DNA from: Aquatica leii
Taxonomy: Eukaryota > Arthropoda > Insecta > Coleoptera > Lampyridae
DNA length: 64,000 nt
Reading direction: 5' to 3'
Assembly (NCBI GenBank): GCA_035610365.1
Contig: CM069435.1
Coordinates: forward strand, 82,803,389 to 82,867,388
A model generated the notes under the pieces. It did no database searches. It was not told the DNA's origin and saw only the letters and a list, made by a program, of their open reading frames with translations. This document shows, one piece after another, positions 1-10,677 of the stretch. Position numbers and translations under genes: made by a program. Every line of letters begins with the position of its first letter. Positions within the stretch are counted from its first letter, which is position 1.

Positions 1-960
1 CTACCATTACACCACGTTGTAATGATGAAAGCAAGACAAACAGTATACAGGCTGCAGATTAATGAACACGCGTCAATTACCGGAAAAAACAAACCGGGTA
101 TATACAATGTGCTGCGTGAAGAAACAATCTTAACTATAAGATCTGATTTCACAAAAAAGTATTATATCTTAATGAAATTTAAAGTCATAATACCATCACA
201 AGAGTAGTGGACAAAAAACATTTACCCGAGTGCTGTTAAAAAAACTATATGGTACACAGATAGGGCCAAAAATCGTAACGGTATTGGTGCAGGAATACAT
301 GGAGGCAAGCACCACTGAAAGCAATATTCACTGAACTTGGATAATTTCAAGCTAAAGTTGCCGTTATTGACTGATGTGTTAGAAACATTGTCAACTCAAA
401 ATAATACGCAAACAGTCCGATATCGATCATGTCTACCAGCCTAGCAGCACTACTGACGCTAAGATTGCCAGTAATAAAATCCAAACTAATTATGGAATGC
501 ATAAACAGTCTGAAAATATTGACAACTTGCCAACCAATGCAGTTTATCTAGATACTAATAGACCAAAATTTGAAGGAAAAATTAATGACGGACGCACTAG
601 CTATAAAAACACAACAAGGACATATATCACAAAACTCTTACTTACAGAACCACAATCAAACACTTAAAATGGACAAAAGTTAAGAAAACTTAGGGGACTA
701 ATAACAGGACACTGTAGCTTTAATAAACATATGTTTAGAATAGGACTGCAAAGTAGCCCTCTATACCGCGGATGCTTAGAGTACGACGAAACTTTGCAGC
801 ATCTGCTGTGTAAATCCTAAGCATATCAAACGTAACCCACAACGATTCTTGGCAATTTAAAACTAACCGATGATGAGTTGAAAAAGGCCCATTGGGATAA
901 GCTTCTGGACTTCATTGACAAAATAGAACTGCTGAGTGAGATAAATCCGAGGTGCACAAA
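1..960 (+). pseudogene. LINE ORF2 3' end (RNase H and tail), degenerate
   Basis: 3' part of a non-LTR retrotransposon of the Jockey/R1-like group that carries an RNase H domain. Near 240-300 a frame reads IWYTDRAKNRNGIGAGIHGG, matching the usual WYTDGSK...GAGI start of LINE RNase H. It continues as FQAKVAVID near 345-370. Near 690-820 the typical tail GHCSFNKHMFRIGL...CLEYDETLQHLLCKS appears, a Cys/His knuckle with DE-T--H-L-C. Several stops and frameshifts separate the blocks. The upstream RT domain would lie outside the window. The family type is secure; the exact clade is not. Confidence 0.8.
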
Positions 961-1026
961 AAGACTAGAAAGACCGCAGTGTACGCGCGCTAAACGAACC
1001 ACTTTTGGAATTAAAAAAAACTCAAA

Positions 1027-1193
1027 GGTCCGGTTTCACCATTAAGAATTAAACTCCAAATTAACTAACCTACGGTTAATTTTGAAATCCTGTCTAATTA
1101 TTGGTTAGCTTGAAACCACTAACCAATGATATGACAGGATTTTAAAATTAACTGTAGCTTACTTAGTTTAATCCTTAATGGTGAAACCGGGCC
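1027..1193. mobile_element. Foldback MITE (167 bp)
   Basis: An almost complete palindrome. The left end GGTCCGGTTTCACCATTAA is matched at the right end by TTAATGGTGAAACCGGGCC, with one mismatch in 19. The inner arms also pair: ATCCTGTCTAATTATTGGTTAG against CTAACCAATGATATGACAGGAT. It carries no coding sequence. AAAGG-like bases flank both sides, so the target duplication is ambiguous. It lies exactly between the LINE relic and the Penelope relic. Confidence 0.75.
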
Positions 1194-1197
1194 AAAG

Positions 1198-1410
1198 GGT
1201 CCTTTTATTCCAAGGTTTTATGGACTACCAAAAATACATAAATCAAATGCACTACTTTGACTAATTGTTAGCTGTATGGGATCGACAACCTATAAATTAA
1301 CTGAGTATTTTTTTTTAACAATATATAACTGTGTTATGACAATTCGTCGCAAAGATAAATTACAAGAAGAATTAGATCACTTTAAAAAAGTTTTATTGAA
1401 AAGCAAGTAA
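1198..1410 (+). pseudogene. Penelope-like element reverse transcriptase fragment
   Basis: Translating from about 1208 gives FYGLPKIHKSNALL, a stop, then LIVSCMGSTTYKLTEYF. This is the GLPKIHK...RPIVS...SPTY-L-K signature of Penelope-like reverse transcriptases. A little further on (about 1350-1410) KDKLQEELDHFKKVLLKSK matches a later PLE block, so sequence between the two has been lost. At least one stop is present and the catalytic YVDD region is not seen. With the GIY-YIG piece at 1868-2071 on the same strand it forms one internally deleted PLE. Confidence 0.75.
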
Positions 1411-1648
1411 AACTACAAGAAAAATCCAACTTTAACAAATTATTCAATTAAAAGCAAAAATGCTATTCTGGTTTTTGTTGCCAACTTAAGTGAAATGGAA
1501 GAATATTAAAAAAACATAACAATAAACCAATCCAAAAATTGCAAATTTTCGTACGTTTGTCAAATTTGACGACATGACACGTGTTGTATTTCGTGTCTTA
1601 ACGAATGTTTCGTTTGTTATTTCATTTTTTATGACTCAGTGAAGCGAA

Positions 1649-1684
1649 CCTGACGAAGTGTTCATCGCGAACACAAAACTTTGC
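1649..1684 (+). ncRNA. Hammerhead-ribozyme-like motif in the PLE relic
   Basis: CTGACGA (hammerhead box 1 CUGANGA) is followed by GTGTT, a seven-base loop, AACAC (perfect 5-bp stem II) and then AAAAC. The expected second box is GAAA, so the G is changed to A. PLEs are known to carry minimal hammerhead motifs in their terminal regions, and this one lies within a PLE relic. It is probably a decayed copy; no activity is implied. Confidence 0.35.
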
Positions 1685-1831
1685 AATTAACTAAATTAGT
1701 TGCTTCTTTTTCTTCCTTCTATAAGAAGGCATCATTAATTTGACTGTAACAATTCGAAACATAATAAATTTTCTTATAATGCTATCACAAAAATTTGTTG
1801 AATCTTGTAAATTTTTACAATATTTGTAGAG

Positions 1832-2071
1832 TGTACCAAGTCCCATGCATCTTTCACAGAGTATAAATTGTTGGAACTGGTAGAACTATTACTAGATCGA
1901 AAAAAACACAAAAAACGTCTTTGTTTATTTCAGCGTATTAAGTCTGCCATTGCCGAACATTCATTAGACACTCTCCATAACATAAACTTTGAGAAAACTA
2001 AAACACATGCTAAAACAAAGAACTGGAATTCAAACAATATTACAACCGCAAATTTTAAAAAATGTATTTGA
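1832..2071 (+). pseudogene. Penelope-like GIY-YIG endonuclease fragment
   Basis: A short open frame (1868-2071) contains KSAIAEHSLDTLHNINFEKTK followed by HAKTKNWNSN. This matches the PLE endonuclease tract with AIAEH, a His near H-I-(D/N) and the K...W-S-R region. The GIY and YIG motifs themselves lie upstream and are not recognisable. It is the C-terminal end of the PLE begun at 1198. The 400 bp between RT and endonuclease pieces hold only AT-rich sequence and the hammerhead-like motif. Confidence 0.6.
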
Positions 2072-3656
2072 ATTATACTGTGGAAACTACATTAGTGTAT
2101 TCTTGTGCTGAAGAGTACAAATAAGACAAAAAAGCGGTCCACTAGTCTAATTTCTCTAATTATATAAACATAAATTTTTGCATTTGCGTAGTACAGTTAG
2201 AAATATTATGCCGTGTATGATACAAATACATTTTTTGAAATTTGCGGTTGTAATATTTACTATCTAACTAACAACTTCATAGTTTTTATATTTCCGGAAG
2301 TCGTCTTTAAAACATTTTCTTGCTTATTAACGCGTAGGAAAATTGAATTTTCCGGACTGGTATTGTAAAGATTTTACAAGACTTAAAATACTTTGTAACT
2401 ATACTACTAAACTTGATTTTTGTGGAATTTGTAAAAGCAATTTCTAAAATTTGTAAATTTTGTTTTTTTTTACAATTTCCGGAAAAACTTAATACAAAAC
2501 ACGTCAGTAAAATCTCTTGCTTGACTCGGAGCATTAAAATACTCGGCATAAAGTGCCTCATAGTTCAATTTAGCTCTTTTTCAGTAATGTGAGATTTTCC
2601 TGACTTTTGTGTGAATAACTATTTTCTAAAACATTTAGTAAGAAAGTCAACTATTTGCACAATTCTCAATTTTGTAAATTATTTAAAAAAAAATTACAGA
2701 AATGATAAATATTAGTGAATAAAAGTTAAAATTAATTTTATATATTTTATTAAACCAAGAATCAAGTTTGATGAACGAGTTACGAAAAGTCCTAACATTA
2801 AATAACAAAAACTTTTACGAAGCATTCATAAATTTGCATACAAAAAATATTAAAATTACTTATTATTTTTCTTATTTATTGCTTCTCTGGTTCAATCAAT
2901 GTTTTCTAGTTTATGTTATTTAGGTTATTACTAAAAATGGTTTACATAAATAGGTTTATTTGATTTTCTTATTAGTGTTTAGTTTTTAGATTATAACTAA
3001 TTAAAAGTTTTATTCATATTATTGACGTTTGTTCTTTTATTTGCTTGTAGTGTAGTTTTTATAATTTTATGTAACAGTAATAAATTAAGTATTTTTAAAA
3101 TTTTTGGTTTTACATATAAAATAAAAATCATTTTTTTAGATTTAAACAATTGTCTTTTTCTGCAAAAAGTAATGCAAAACTAAATTTTGTGAATTTAATC
3201 TTTGAAATTATGTTATGCTAAATAGTAATTACTTCAACAAGATATTAAACCAAGAAGTACAATAGATGTCTAATTTTACTCAATACCACTTAACATGTAA
3301 TGATATGCAACAAATGCTAAATTATGTAAGCGAGGAAATTTACGATGGAAAATTATTAACCAAAGCGTTATAACGTTTGATGTGGTGCAATTTAAGTTGT
3401 TTATTAATTCATAAAGTATAATGTATCACTTAGAAAACAATTCTCAATAAATAAATCGTAATATAGTTTAAAAAAGGTTAACACAAAAAATACGTCATGA
3501 TTGTGTAAAATCACCTAGTTATTATATTTGTATTGCTTATATTATCATTAATCTATATATTAAATTCAAATTAACAAACTTTAAGGATAAAAAAACTGTT
3601 CTATAAATGGGTATTATATTTAAGCAATAAATTATAAGTAAAATTATGATTTGAAG
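2072..3656. other. AT-rich stretch, no recognisable gene
   Basis: About 1.6 kb of AT-rich DNA. Open frames are short and do not resemble known families. I see no terminal inverted repeats, tandem array or RNA gene. Confidence 0.6.
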
Positions 3657-4076
3657 TATCCCACAAAACCAAATAGGTTCCATAATAATGCTTTTAGAAG
3701 CATAGAGGCAGTATTGATATTACTGAAAGCCTTCCTGTAGCAGTAGAATGGTTTATGTTTAGAGATAGGTTTTGACACTCCAGTAGAATGCTGTATAGTT
3801 AGTGTTTATCGAGTCCTATTAGACGTTGTACAAAAGCAGGCCAAAGGTAGAAGTTTTCACGTTCCATTAGAATGCTTTAAAATAGTGCCAATGTAGTACT
3901 TTCCTATGTTGTAGAATAGCATGACAAAGTTAACGACTAAAAGGTAATTGATTTGCATGCTTTTACAGGGTTTTAATAGCATACTATAGGAAACACAAAA
4001 AGCATGAAATTATTAGTTTTAAGTCATTTTTTATTAAGAAATTTGTACAGTATCTTTGTCTAAACTATAATAATTT

Positions 4077-4240
4077 TTAATCAATGGTTTGCGAATTTGT
4101 AGTTTGCTGCATCATCCTAATTATTTCATTTTTTAATCTCGCTTTGCCATGACGTAGCCTTTGGAACATCTTCTCATTAATAACATCTATAGGAACTCCT
4201 TTGAATCAACTTTGGGTTAACTCTATAACAAAATTATGCG
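4077..4240 (-). pseudogene. Short unidentified coding relic inside the TIR element
   Basis: On the minus strand a frame of about 50 codons with one internal TGA reads FKGVPIDVINEKMFQRLRHG followed by KARLKNEIIRMMQQTTN. Its composition and amphipathic character look like decayed protein-coding sequence rather than AT noise. I do not recognise the family. Its place inside a TIR element suggests a leftover of the parental transposon or a captured exon. Confidence 0.3.
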
Positions 4241-4353
4241 ATTAATTATTTTTTATTATCTATTATCAGTCGCATGCATTTTCACTAGATTCATATCAAA
4301 AATATGTTTCTTTTTATGAATAAAATAAATTTTTTATTACAATGCTTTTTAAG

Positions 4354-4386
4354 TTTAAGTCCGCAGGTTAGCCACCCCTGTTCTAA
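4354..4386 (-). mobile_element. Possible hAT-type terminus
   Basis: Read on the minus strand the sequence is CAGGGGTGGCTAACCTGCGG, very like the outer end of a common class of hAT elements (CAGGGGTGG...). No partner end was found, so this is at most a solo end or a chance match. Confidence 0.3.
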
Positions 4387-5008
4387 AAAAATAACTGGAT
4401 GCCAAGTAAAAAATAAACAATAACAATAAAGCGCTAAAACGTGGATAAGCTGATCGTACAAAAATAGATATGTTGTCAATTGTTTCTTTTTGTACTTACT
4501 TTTACTTAAATCAGCAGAACTTCTAATAGCTTTTTCTTCTTTAATTCAGCACAAAAAAGAACACATTTACAAATATAGACTAAGCCCGAAGTCGTCTTCC
4601 TTTCGTAAACGTAAAACTGCATATACCCGTAACCAACCCGTAACCGTATAAGTACTTACTTAGAAGCGTTTCTGGTGAATCAAACTCGGTAGTCGGTACA
4701 TATCTCGTCACAATTCTCAAAAATCAACAATCTTATTTACATTTACAGTATCAAACGCGAATGCATAGGTTTTTTATTGCATACATATCTTTATCAACAA
4801 AATTTAGATGTGGGCGTTTAATCTCTACAGGAAGTTATTTTTGTTTAGGTATTACAATTTAGCAACTTGTACAAACGGTTTTTTCTGATATTAAAAATTA
4901 TATTTCTTTATCTCAAATAAAGAACGATTAAACCGATTTTAGAGGTACTAAAACACTAAAAGAATGTTATCATGTTAATCGTAATACTTGAATTTTAATA
5001 CATTGTCA

Positions 5009-5300
5009 AGGCTGCTATAAACACTTTATTTTTTATATCAATATAGAAGGCCTATAGGAGTGATTTTAAAGGAATCTTTTAGGGTACTTTATTCTCCTTC
5101 TATATGCATTATTATAGAATCAATATGGGAACGCCATTAGAATGCTACATTTCTAATACTTTAGTGATTCCAATCAACTGCCATTTTAAGGCTGCTATAA
5201 GCACTTCTTTCTTAAATTAAATATAGTATTCCTATAGAAGTGTTTTTAAAAGAATCTTTTAGAGTACTTTATTCTTCTTATATAGGCATTCTTATAGAAT
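5009..5300. repeat. Tandem duplication, 180-bp period
   Basis: The block starting AAGGCTGCTATAA at about 5008 recurs at about 5188. The following 110 bases are similar (both contain GAATCTTTTAG and GTACTTTATTC). This is a duplicated subterminal segment near the right end of the 3659-5417 element. Confidence 0.7.
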
Positions 5301-5417
5301 ACGTTTTAAATTAAGTGTGTTATTAGAAGTCCATACACAAACTACTATTGGAATGCTTTAGAAATGAATATTTGGGAATGCTTATCGAAACTACATGGAA
5401 CTCATGGTTTTGTGGGA

Positions 5418-6153
5418 TATTTATATGTCATATATTAACGAATGAGCGAAATACTATTTTTTAGAATTTGCGCCTTTTCGGGCTAATTGTAAATTAAAAT
5501 TTAATTCTTAATTTGATATTGTATCTTATAGGATACGCTCTAATTATAAATATATTATATACGGTAAATGACCACATCAAGGTGCGCCATGAAGTTTACT
5601 GGTCAAAGACACTCTCTATTTTACAGAGTTCTACATACAGTTTAGCCACCTATGCAAATTTGGTAAAACTATTCTATGATTACTTGCTAATGGCGGTTAG
5701 GTGCAACAGCTGATCGTGCCACGTGGAAATTAAAATTTTTTTTTAGAAATATACTATTTCGAATATTTATGAAAAATAGGATTAGTGGTTATCTTTAAAG
5801 ATGTATGCAATGTTGTAGCACGTCACAGAAACATTTTAGATACATTTTGATATAAAAAATATAATTTTTATTTTATGTATCTTATAGTACACGTTGCCAA
5901 ATTTTCAACAAAAACGACCACATTTGTTTGGTATCTTATTGTCCACATTGCCCAATTTATAAGAAAATGGATCACGTATGTTATGTATCTTATTGTCGAC
6001 ATTACCAATTTTTTTAAATGGTGTATTAAGTATGTTTTGCATATTTTTTTGGCTACATTACTCTGATATCCGAATCAAATTGCTCTTTTTTTATGGCACC
6101 TAATAAAACTACTAAATTCTACAATAAAAGCCAACATTTAATTTTTTCAGAAA
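5418..6153. other. 5' flank of piggyBac relic with repeated GTATCTTAT motif
   Basis: No gene. The segment holds GTATCTTATAGGATAC (palindromic) at 5521 and three further GTATCTTAT copies at 5877, 5931 and 5985. The same motif reappears beyond the transposase remains at 10431 and, inverted, at 10491-10500. It is probably the terminal or subterminal part of the piggyBac-like element whose coding pieces follow. Confidence 0.45.
5877..6038 (+). repeat. Three tandem 54-bp repeats
   Basis: Units begin at 5877, 5931 and 5985, exactly 54 bp apart. Each starts GTATCTTAT and continues with a conserved ACAtTGCCcAA-like segment. Because 54 is divisible by three, the array happens to keep one frame open. 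I read that as a by-product, not as a protein. Confidence 0.75.
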
Positions 6154-6462
6154 ATGTTTTCAACCCGCAAAGACAAAATTATAGCCTTTTTTCATCCTCC
6201 TACATCTGATATTGAGGAGTCAAGCGACAATGACGTCGAAAAAATTCTTAATTGAAATGATCAGGATAGACATTCAGATTCAGAATCATCTGAAGTCCCC
6301 TCACTTTCAGGCTTAATTGCAGAACAACTTGGGGATATTTTTAACAGTTCATCAGATACCAACATTTCTTCAGAACAGAATATTGAACTACAGGTCATAG
6401 AAACATTAATCAAACATGTTTCAGAAGATAGTAAAGTAAAGAAGCAGAACAAAGTCTTGTAA
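6154..6462 (+). pseudogene. piggyBac transposase N-terminal region (relic)
   Basis: From ATG at 6154 the frame reads MFSTRKDKIIAFFHPPTSDI and an acidic Ser/Asp/Glu-rich stretch, with one in-frame TGA at 6253. It continues SDSESSEVPSLSG to a TAA at 6460. An acidic, low-complexity N-terminus is normal for piggyBac transposases and matches the downstream catalytic remains on the same strand. A splice-acceptor-like TTTTTTCAG lies just before the ATG. The rest of the gene is separated from it by about 1.4 kb of unrelated DNA. Confidence 0.5.
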
Positions 6463-7954
6463 CGTTAAAATCCGGACCTGCACAATTTTTAAAAATTTCA
6501 AATAATTTTATCAGACAGGAAATTACGTTATTTAATCCTGGTGAGGTATTGGTTGATAACAAGGTCGTTGTGATTAGATTCTTTACTTTTCCTGCTTTTA
6601 CCAAAGTGTATGGAAGTCAGTTTATGTAGTTTTGGTAATTAAATTAATCTGGAGCCATCGGGTTATGCTACAAAGCAACAGTTAATTAGTAGCAAATATT
6701 TGGATTGAATTGGAAATTTGTTTAATTGACATACCTAATTTTGGGGGATTTTCAAGCTTCCACACGGTGCAACTCTTATCTACCGACCACCTGAGTATGT
6801 ATACCTCCTCGGTAGCTTCAGAAGTTAACGTTATGTTTGTTTATAACAACTTATGTTGGGTTTAGTCTTACCCGGCTATTTGGGGAAAGTTTCATATGCG
6901 ATTGGGGCTTTTCGCAAACTGTCGTGTGGTTGTCCTGTTGGAACAATTGGAAGCAATTACTTACACGTTAGGATATCCGAACTAATTAGTGGATGCCCTT
7001 TCTATCCACCAGGTGAGCATCCCAGTCACCGGTACGAGGTATATAATTAGTTCAGTCACACAGTGCACGGTAATAGATGTAAATAAAATAAAGTACCATG
7101 CTGGTTAGAAAGAAAAGGAAAAGGCATGCAGGAAGACAATAAAATTTAACACTAACTACCGAAAAAAAATAAGAACAAAACTAAACATAAAATAAAAAGA
7201 AAACCGACTACATAAAAACATGACTAACTTATTATACATAACCACTAATTTTAAACGTGCGTGTAATAATTTTTATGTCAGTTTCATCGAATTTGATCGA
7301 AACGTATTTATTCGTCGAACTTCCTACTTGTTAAACGTCTCATTCCCCAAGTATGCAAAGTATCAATTTTTATTGTAAGTTTTATTTTGGGAGAAACGGG
7401 TTATTTCTTCATGGCGAATTTTTCTTTGTTTTGTGTACAGAGTATATTTATATATATAAGGCCTTACATATATAAGATTAATTTTTTTTGTATATAGTTT
7501 TAGATTGCGTCAGCCATTGACGTAGAGGTAAGCCGCGCTACTCAAAAAGGTTTTATTTACTATTTAGTTATACGTATTCGGTGGCATTATACAGTTACTT
7601 AAAATGTTTTTGTTTTGCGATACAATATTCCTTTTAATTGTTATCATTTATTCTTATTTTGTTTTCTGTTTCTTTGCAACACATATATAGCCAAACAAGC
7701 ATTCTTTGTTGTTTTATTTGCGTGTGGGTTTGGGAATTGTATTGGGGCTTTGGGTTGGCCTTCCCAGAGCTGTCTCGTTCCATTAGGCTTGGCGCCCTCA
7801 ATAATTACCATCAATTGTATATAGGAACCCCGCCCAGAGCTAGTTTCGGGGAAGAAAAGGTAAGTTTGCCACCAGTTCCCAGATTTTACGTCTAAAGTCT
7901 AAAAAAAAGGACAATACAAAAAAGAAAAACTAACAACAAATGTGCAAGAAATCC
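6463..7954. other. Intervening DNA splitting the piggyBac relic
   Basis: About 1.5 kb between N-terminal and catalytic pieces of the same transposase. It contains less AT-rich patches (about 6840-7040 and 7730-7880) but no domain I can recognise and no clear TIRs. It is either an inserted, decayed retroelement fragment or a long intron filled with insertions. Confidence 0.4.
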
Positions 7955-9038
7955 AAATATAACATATACATGGTCAAATCAAGAATTTGAGTATCCAGTA
8001 GACATACCTGATAACGACTTTTAAATAGCAAATGAAGTACAATGACCTCTGCAATATTCTAATAATTTTTTGTCTCTTGATTTTATTCAACTTATTACGG
8101 AGAATCATAATTTATATTCTTGCCAAGAAACAGGAAAATCCATAAATAATGTTGAAACCAAGGTGCGCAATTTCGTTGCTATATACATATATTTTGATGG
8201 GTATAGTATGCCGTCATATTTAGATTATTGGAGCAAAGAATTTAGATCCAATGACGTTGCAGATGTAATGCTTTTGAAACGTTATCAACAAATTAGAAAG
8301 TCAATTCATTTTGTCAATAACAGAAATCAGAATGACGATCTTTTTTTTAAAATACGGTTTGTTCTTGATATTGTAACGAAAAATTGCATACAAACCAAAC
8401 CAAAAAAATTAGGATTCAAAATATTTGTGAGAGCGGGTATTTCTGGATTGGTTTACGATTTTATCGTTTATGGCGCAGAAAACACATTCATACAACACCA
8501 GAACTTTTCAAATAAGGAGATGGGCATGGGATTGGGTGCTAAAGTTGTAATTGGTCTTTGTCAGTCGATAAAAAATCCTGCTTGCACAGTTATCTATTTT
8601 GATAATTTTTTTACGTCCTTGGATTTACTATGCACCTTACGAAATGAATATGGAATATTAGCTTTGGATACTCTAAGAAGTAACAGGTTACAAAACTGCA
8701 ATTTGGAAAATGATAAAGCATTGAAACAAAAAGGCCAAGGCTCATTCTGCCGCAGAAGTGACAATAAAAATAAAATTACTTGCGTGAAGTGGTATGATAA
8801 CAAACCTGTCACATTAGTCAGTACATTTATTTCTGCTGAACCTATTACTACTGCTAAAAGTTATGAAAAATCACAAAAAGCCCAAGCTGATCTTCCTTGT
8901 CCCAACGTAGTTAAACAGTATAACGCACACTTGGTAGGAGTATACCTGATAGACATGCCCGTTTCTTTGTACAAAATTCCATTATTACTGTTTTCACAAA
9001 TGATTAAAAGACAGAAGAACAAAAAGAAATTCAACTGA
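7955..9038 (+). pseudogene. piggyBac transposase catalytic region (deleted)
   Basis: The order of motifs follows piggyBac transposases: FIQLITENHNLYSCQE, then PSYLDYWS, then KRYQQIRKSIHFVNN, then KKLGFKIFVRAGISG, then IYFDNFFTSLDLL (second catalytic Asp), then VKWYDNKPVTLVSTF (third Asp region). IVTKNCIQTKP runs directly into KKLGFK, so the DE-M-PFKGR block carrying the first catalytic Asp is deleted. The late MGGVD box reads LVGVYLID, with its Asp changed to Tyr. Upstream of about 8067 the frame has stops. The enzyme must be dead. Confidence 0.9.
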
Positions 9039-9069
9039 AGTTATAAATAGTTCGAGAAAAATTAAGTGC

Positions 9070-9258
9070 ATGGTAATTCTTAGACCTCCACCCAATGTAT
9101 GTTCTGATAAAGTGGATCATTTTCTAATATATTCTACAAAAGGTCGATGTCAATTGTGTAAGACCGGAGAAACTCACTGGATTTGTACCAAATGCCATGA
9201 GAGGTTGTGTTTAGTAAAAAACCGTAACTGTTTCTATATTTTCCATAACAATAATTAG
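9070..9258 (+). pseudogene. piggyBac C-terminal cysteine-rich domain
   Basis: The frame ends RCQLCKTGETHWICTKCHER, then LC and finally CFYIFH. This is the CxxC...CxxC..LC...CF..(Y/F)H zinc-binding tail (RING-like) that piggyBac transposases use to bind their ends. A short stretch with stops separates it from the catalytic region, either a lost intron or a decay gap. It completes the relic begun at 6154. Confidence 0.85.
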
Positions 9259-10677
9259 GTGTTATTTTTCTTCAATGCAAATATAGACATTTAAAATAGA
9301 TGTGTTTTTTTTATAGCTTGTAACGTGCACATTTTTTACGATTGAATACGTCTAATATTAATTAACATTTTTGTATTCACTGTTTATGTAAATTCTTCTG
9401 CGCAATGCATTTGACGTATTGCACATGCGTTTTTGAGCCTTCTTCTTAAGTACGAAGTCATTCTCCTCCATCTTACGTTTCGCAATGAAGTGAAGCAGAC
9501 ATTTTTTTGCGTTCTGCAAAAAGTGGAATTACCACTTGTTGAATTTGTGTTTGTGAATTTTTGCCCTAATGATAAAAATTAGTTAAGCCAGCGTTTGGTA
9601 GTAGTACTTTCGTTTGGTAGTAACACTTGCGTTTGATAGCAGCATTTGCGTTTCGTTGCAGTATTTGCGAAAAATAGAATAAAACCCGTTAATTCGAAGG
9701 GGTAAGTCAATTTTTGTTTTGATCCGAATTGTGTAATTCATCGCAATTTACGTTTTAGTTTTTTTTTTCTGGATTTTTGGTTTCGATCTTAAATGATGTT
9801 TTTAAGTATGAAAATCTTATGAGTACGATTTCGATCTTTATACGTCTGCGATTATGGAAACTACGATCTACGATTATCAATTTTATTGATTTCAAAGACA
9901 AGATATAAATCAAATCTTCGTAAAAGAAATAAATATACGATTTACGGAAATTGCATTATATTGCATCATCTCAATGAGTCATATGATGACCACACCCTAA
10001 ATAGAAGCTGCGCAATTCGTAAGTGACAACTTTCAAGGACACGTATGTAAATAATCTGTAATTCTTAGTTTTAAGTATTGTTTTTGGTTTCAATATTTAA
10101 CCATTTTAATATAAAAAATATTGTGACGTCCAACTTATAAAATTTTTGTATTTATCAAATTGAAAATTATTAATCTTAAGTAACGTAAGAATTCCCACGA
10201 CTCTAATTAAATAAATCTGAAAATTTCTCATTCTCTTATGTAGTTTGTTTTTAATGTGTGTTTTGAATAAATATTTTTGTGAGCTGGCTGGTGTATTCAT
10301 TTATTTGTTATGCGTTTGTTTTATGTTAAAGTAAATTATGTTAGGTAGGTAACTGAAGTATGTTACATATTTGTGTGTTACATAATTGGCACCGATTAAA
10401 TGTAGTATGTTACAAGCTATTATTGGCATTGTATCTTATGAGATACAAAATATATTAGAAACATACCTTCCATCATTTTGCAGTGCGTCCTATAAGATAC
10501 GACTCGTAATTTTTTTTTGCATTTTTAATTTTTCACTTATTTTTACACAAATGGATTCTAATTAACATAAATAAACCATGTACACATTTTTGCATTTTGG
10601 ATTAATCAAATCAACTTTTGCCAAATTAAGGGTTAACATTATAAAGATTGGGAAAATTTTGTAGAGATTGATACTAA
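9259..10677. other. AT-rich flank downstream of piggyBac relic
   Basis: No gene. It contains the 19-bp tandem array (9592-9669), a small GC-richer patch near 9400-9560, and GTATCTTAT motifs at 10431 and inverted at 10491-10500. These may mark the far end of the piggyBac-like element. Confidence 0.45.
9592..9669 (+). repeat. Four tandem repeats of about 19 bp
   Basis: Successive units read CGTTTGGTAGTAGTACTTT, CGTTTGGTAGTAACACTTG, CGTTTGATAGCAGCATTTG and CGTTTCGTTGCAGTATTTG. It is a short minisatellite downstream of the piggyBac remains, with no coding role. Confidence 0.8.

Larger units (their letters stand above)
3659..5417. mobile_element. Non-autonomous TIR DNA transposon (1.76 kb)
   Basis: The left end TCCCACAAAACCAAATAGGTT and the right end, reversed, TCCCACAAAACCATGAGTTCC form inverted termini with 12 perfect outer bases. 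A TA dinucleotide flanks each side (3657-3658, 5418-5419). Near both ends variants of TTAGAATGCT recur (e.g. near 3740, 3784, 3865, 5130, 5350), in the manner of subterminal transposase-binding repeats. No full transposase is present, only a short minus-strand frame at 4077-4240. A TA target suggests Tc1/mariner or a related superfamily, but the class is unproven. Confidence 0.7.

Noticed and set aside
5875-6066. 63-codon plus-strand frame with three hydrophobic repeats (YLIVH)
   Set aside because: The frame is open only because a 54-bp tandem repeat is divisible by three; it is non-coding subterminal repeat.
6261-6604. Minus-strand Ser/Leu-rich frames
   Set aside because: Antisense shadow of the acidic piggyBac N-terminus on the plus strand.
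7615-7895. Two overlapping plus-strand frames of 69 and 85 codons
   Set aside because: No motif; they lie in the unassigned DNA interrupting the piggyBac relic.
9592-9669. Short tandem array considered as CRISPR
   Set aside because: Units abut without spacers and the context is an animal genome.
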